A stretch of DNA of 64,000 bases from Chitinophaga chungangae (GTDB lineage Bacteria > Bacteroidota > Bacteroidia > Chitinophagales > Chitinophagaceae), in assembly GCF_017742215.1 (NCBI RefSeq), contig NZ_JAGHKP010000002.1:716737-780736 (forward strand). Direction: 5' to 3'. Shown here piece after piece: positions 61,466 to 64,000 of the stretch. The notes under the pieces were generated by a model that ran no database searches, was not told the origin of the DNA, and worked only from the letters and a program-made list of their open reading frames with translations. The stretch's first letter is position 1. Each line of letters begins with the position of its first letter. The position numbers and the translations under genes are program-made.

Positions 61466-62704
61466 ATGATCACCACTTCAGTTTGTATTATCGGGGCGGG
61501 GCCCGGAGGCGCTACCGCGGCGCTGCAATTGGACAGGCTGGGCATTCCCTGCGTGGTTGCCGACAAAGCTGTTTTTCCCCGCGATAAAGTGTGCGGAGAC
61601 GGTCTCAGCGGCAAAGTGATCACCGGGCTCGAAAAGATCGATAAAGGCATCGCGGAAAGGCTGCGGGCTTTTGTGGAAAAAGAAAACAGCTGGGGCGTTA
61701 CTTTCGTTTCCCCCGGCCGCCAGGGCATGGACGTGCCGTACAAACCCAATTATAACAAACAGGCAGACGAGCCGCTGGGCTTCGTTTGCAAACGCATTCA
61801 CTTCGACAATTTTATGGTGGACGAGCTGAAACGCAGTGCCAACGTACAACTTTTTGAAGGCGTTACCATCGATAAATATTCGCTGGACGAAGATGGTTAC
61901 ACCGTGCGCAACGCGGCCGGCGATTTCGAGGTGAAAGCGAAACTCCTCATCGTGGCCAACGGCGCGCATTCTTCGTTCACCAAAGAAGTGGCGGGCATCC
62001 GCATGGAGCCGAAGTATTACGCCGCGGGCATCAGGGCGTATTACAAAGGCGTGAAAGGCACGCATGCAGACAGTTTCATCGAGCTGCACTTCCTCAAGAA
62101 CCTGCTGCCGGGCTACCTCTGGATCTTCCCGCTGCCCAACGGCGAAGCCAACGTAGGCATGGACATGCTCAGCGACGCCGTGCGCGACCGGAAAGTGAAC
62201 CTGAAACAATTGCTTACCGATACGCTCAAACAGGACCCCGTTTTCGCGGAACGTTTCCGCGACGCGGAAATGACCAGTAGCCTCGACGGTTATGGCCTTC
62301 CGCTGGGCTCCAAAAAACGCAGGCTTTCCGGCAACCGCTACATGCTCGTGGGAGACGCTGCTTACATCATCGACCCGTTCACGGGAGAAGGCATCGGCAA
62401 CGCCATTTACAGCGGCGCCATTGCCGCGAAGCAGGCCGCGGCCTGTCTTGCCGCAGGCAACTTCGGCGAAGAGATCATGATGGCGTACGACGAAAGCGTA
62501 TACCGTGTGCTGGGCCCTGAACTGAAACTGAGCTACAAACTGCAGCAGCTCGTGAAATACCCGCGCCTGTTTAACTGGCTCATGAAAATGGGCATGCGCA
62601 ACAAGCAGCTCCGCGACGTGATCTCGAGCATGTTTTACGAAGTGGACCTTCGCAAGAAACTGACCAAACCTTCCTTTTACGTCAAACTTTTACTGAACCG
62701 GTAA
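61466..62704 (+). CDS. geranylgeranyl reductase family FAD-dependent oxidoreductase
   Basis: A 412-aa flavoprotein. The start at 61466 puts the FAD-binding GAGPGGATAALQLDRLG at the N-terminus; longer frames upstream overlap ybaB antisense. Further signatures are CGDGLSGKVI, RIHFDNFMVDEL, WIFPLPNGEANVGMDML, and VGDAAYIIDPFTGEGIGNAI. Members reduce isoprenoid double bonds or hydroxylate; the substrate here (perhaps a menaquinone or lipid side chain) is unknown. It is followed 5 nt later by the DUF2891 gene, suggesting one transcript. Confidence 0.86.
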   Translation: MITTSVCIIGAGPGGATAALQLDRLGIPCVVADKAVFPRDKVCGDGLSGKVITGLEKIDKGIAERLRAFVEKENSWGVTFVSPGRQGMDVPYKPNYNKQADEPLGFVCKRIHFDNFMVDELKRSANVQLFEGVTIDKYSLDEDGYTVRNAAGDFEVKAKLLIVANGAHSSFTKEVAGIRMEPKYYAAGIRAYYKGVKGTHADSFIELHFLKNLLPGYLWIFPLPNGEANVGMDMLSDAVRDRKVNLKQLLTDTLKQDPVFAERFRDAEMTSSLDGYGLPLGSKKRRLSGNRYMLVGDAAYIIDPFTGEGIGNAIYSGAIAAKQAAACLAAGNFGEEIMMAYDESVYRVLGPELKLSYKLQQLVKYPRLFNWLMKMGMRNKQLRDVISSMFYEVDLRKKLTKPSFYVKLLLNR

Positions 62705-62709
62705 AACTT

Positions 62710-63801
62710 ATGAGAGGAATATCCCTGCTGCTTTGTTTATTCATTTGCGCGGAAGGTTTCGCGCAGATGCCGCTGTACGAGGAAAAGAACGGGCAGCTGC
62801 GGCTCACGACCGAAGGTGCGGCGCATCTTTCCGCTTTGCCGCTGAAATGCATGCAGCATGAATTTCCTTACAAAACCGGCATTGTGTACACCGATTCGTC
62901 GATGCTGGGCGCGCCGCGCAGTTACCATCCCGCGTTTTACGGGTGTTACGACTGGCACAGCAGCGTGCACGGCCACTGGATGCTGGTGCGGCTGCTCAAA
63001 ATGTACCCGCAGCTGCCCAATGCCGCCGAGATCAGGCGGAAGCTGGCGGAGAACCTTTCGCAGGAGAATATCCGCACGGAACTGCTGCTTTTCAGCAGCA
63101 AGGAAAACAAGGGATTCGAACGAATTTACGGCTGGAGCTGGCTGCTACAGCTGCAAACGGAGCTGATCACCTGGAACGATCCGCTCGCCGCACAATTGCG
63201 CCGCAACATAGCGCCGCTGGCGTTTTATTTCAGCAACGCCTACCGCGATTTCCTCAAAAAGATCGCTTATCCCATCCGCGTGGGCGAGCATACCAACCTC
63301 GCGTTCGGCCTGCGGCTGGCCTGGGATTACGCCGTTACCGCAAGAGACACCGCCCTGCAATCTTCTATAAAATCCACGGCTATGCGGTTTTACGCGAACG
63401 ACCGCGATTGCCCTGCCAGCTGGGAGCCGGGCGGGTACGACTTCCTGTCGCCGTGCCTTGAAGAGGCCGACCTGATGTCGCGTATTTTGCCGTCGGAAGC
63501 CTATCGGAAATGGGTGAAAAACTTTCTGCCCGGGCTTTTCAAACAAAACTCGGCGATCTTTAACGTGGCTACCGTCAACGACCGTTCAGACGGCAAGCTC
63601 GTTCACCTCGACGGGCTGAATCTCAGCCGCGCATGGTGCCTTTATGGCATCGCCCGCCATTGCGGGGAACAGCAGGAAGCCGTGCGCGCACTGGCCACGC
63701 TTCACCTGAAAACCGCCGTGCCACATGTTGCCAGCGGCGATTATGCGGGAGAGCACTGGCTCGCTACTTTCGCCGTATATGCGTTGACGGTAGAATATTG
63801 A
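62710..63801 (+). CDS. DUF2891 family secreted protein
   Basis: A 363-aa exported protein (signal ending CAEGFAQ) of the DUF2891 family, recognised by HPAFYGCYDWHSSVHGHWMLVRLLK, GFERIYGWSWLLQLQTEL, GEHTNLAFGLRLAWDYA and WEPGGYDFLSPCLEEADLMSRIL. It is all-helical, resembling glycoside hydrolases with an alpha/alpha barrel, with invariant His, Trp and Glu residues at a likely active site. The reaction is not known. It is co-directional with the flavoprotein 5 nt upstream. Confidence 0.85.
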   Translation: MRGISLLLCLFICAEGFAQMPLYEEKNGQLRLTTEGAAHLSALPLKCMQHEFPYKTGIVYTDSSMLGAPRSYHPAFYGCYDWHSSVHGHWMLVRLLKMYPQLPNAAEIRRKLAENLSQENIRTELLLFSSKENKGFERIYGWSWLLQLQTELITWNDPLAAQLRRNIAPLAFYFSNAYRDFLKKIAYPIRVGEHTNLAFGLRLAWDYAVTARDTALQSSIKSTAMRFYANDRDCPASWEPGGYDFLSPCLEEADLMSRILPSEAYRKWVKNFLPGLFKQNSAIFNVATVNDRSDGKLVHLDGLNLSRAWCLYGIARHCGEQQEAVRALATLHLKTAVPHVASGDYAGEHWLATFAVYALTVEY

Positions 63802-63822
63802 TCCTTCATAAAATATGGCCCT

Positions 63823-64000
63823 ATGCCCATACTCAGCTCCATTCTTGTGCTTGCCGCGGGAATAAACCTGGCTTCCGGCCTTATCGTGCTGGTATCGCTC
63901 GGCATTTTCACCGGCGTGGCCGTTTACGTTAACCGGCTTTCCGTGCCGCCGCGTTATCCTACTTCCGTTCCCTGGAATATCAGCGGAGGACTTATTCTCA
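63823..64000 (+). CDS. truncated membrane protein at the right edge
   Basis: An ATG at 63823 opens a frame that runs off the window (59 codons seen). The visible N-terminus is hydrophobic (ILVLAAGINLASGLIVLVSLGIFTGVAVYV) and probably forms one or two membrane helices, followed by a Pro-rich segment. A second ATG at 63815 closes after 17 codons. Family not recognisable from this part. Confidence 0.6.
   Translation, partial: MPILSSILVLAAGINLASGLIVLVSLGIFTGVAVYVNRLSVPPRYPTSVPWNISGGLIL

Overview
The window looks like ordinary chromosome from a Bacteroidota bacterium, most likely family Chitinophagaceae (Chitinophaga-like). The evidence is a SusC/SusD pair, several small OMP_b-brl-type barrels, a GH3/serine-hydrolase fusion, TlpA-type thioredoxins with a DUF4369-like front, ribosomal protein THX, and many Bacteroidota -7 promoter boxes (TAnnTTTG) with no Shine-Dalgarno sequences. 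Coding DNA is GC-rich at third positions, so long antisense open frames are common and have been discarded. No IS element, prophage, CRISPR array or integrase was seen.

Layout. 1-3.8 kb: possible tail of an incoming gene, a TPR sensor histidine kinase on the minus strand, then two tandem small genes encoding 25-residue double-glycine leaders fused to glycine/leucine-rich cores. These are the best candidate for an undescribed system. 3.8-17 kb (plus strand, except pdxH): exonuclease III, DUF4286, HU, ribosomal protein THX (38 aa), pdxH, a DUF3298-like lipoprotein, a UvrD-type helicase fused to a PD-(D/E)XK nuclease, an Ig-like lipoprotein, recR, glutathione peroxidase, a lipoprotein, holB and ricT. 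17-23.8 kb: rhomboid protease, NdpA-type protein, SMP-30-like protein, then fabG, a GH3-type protein and lptB on the minus strand. 23.9-29 kb: metF, three outer-membrane barrels and a TlpA-like thiol protein.

29-38 kb: a plus-strand run of rlmD, an intact rhomboid, a rhomboid lacking its catalytic residues, two membrane-anchored endonuclease/exonuclease/phosphatase proteins, cysS, a glutaminyl-cyclase-like M28 protein and a 3-methyladenine glycosylase. 38-47.5 kb: a lipoprotein, susC/susD, a small secreted protein and a GH3-serine hydrolase fusion. 47.8-55.6 kb: adk, obgE, tRNA-Thr(CGT), a membrane-spanning J-domain protein, recA, a PAP2-like protein, rpoN and rnhB. 55.7-64 kb: ctaA, a membrane-anchored patatin, typA, ybaB, a geranylgeranyl-reductase-family flavoprotein, a DUF2891 protein and a truncated membrane protein at the right edge.

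Most genes are housekeeping functions: DNA repair and recombination (xth, helicase-nuclease, recR, alkA-like, recA, rnhB), translation (THX, rlmD, cysS, adk, obgE, typA, tRNA) and the envelope (lptB, SusCD, OMPs, rhomboids, patatin). Several of them (recR, rlmD, ctaA, and possibly holB and the flavoprotein) have a -7 box so close to the start codon that their mRNAs should be leaderless or nearly so.
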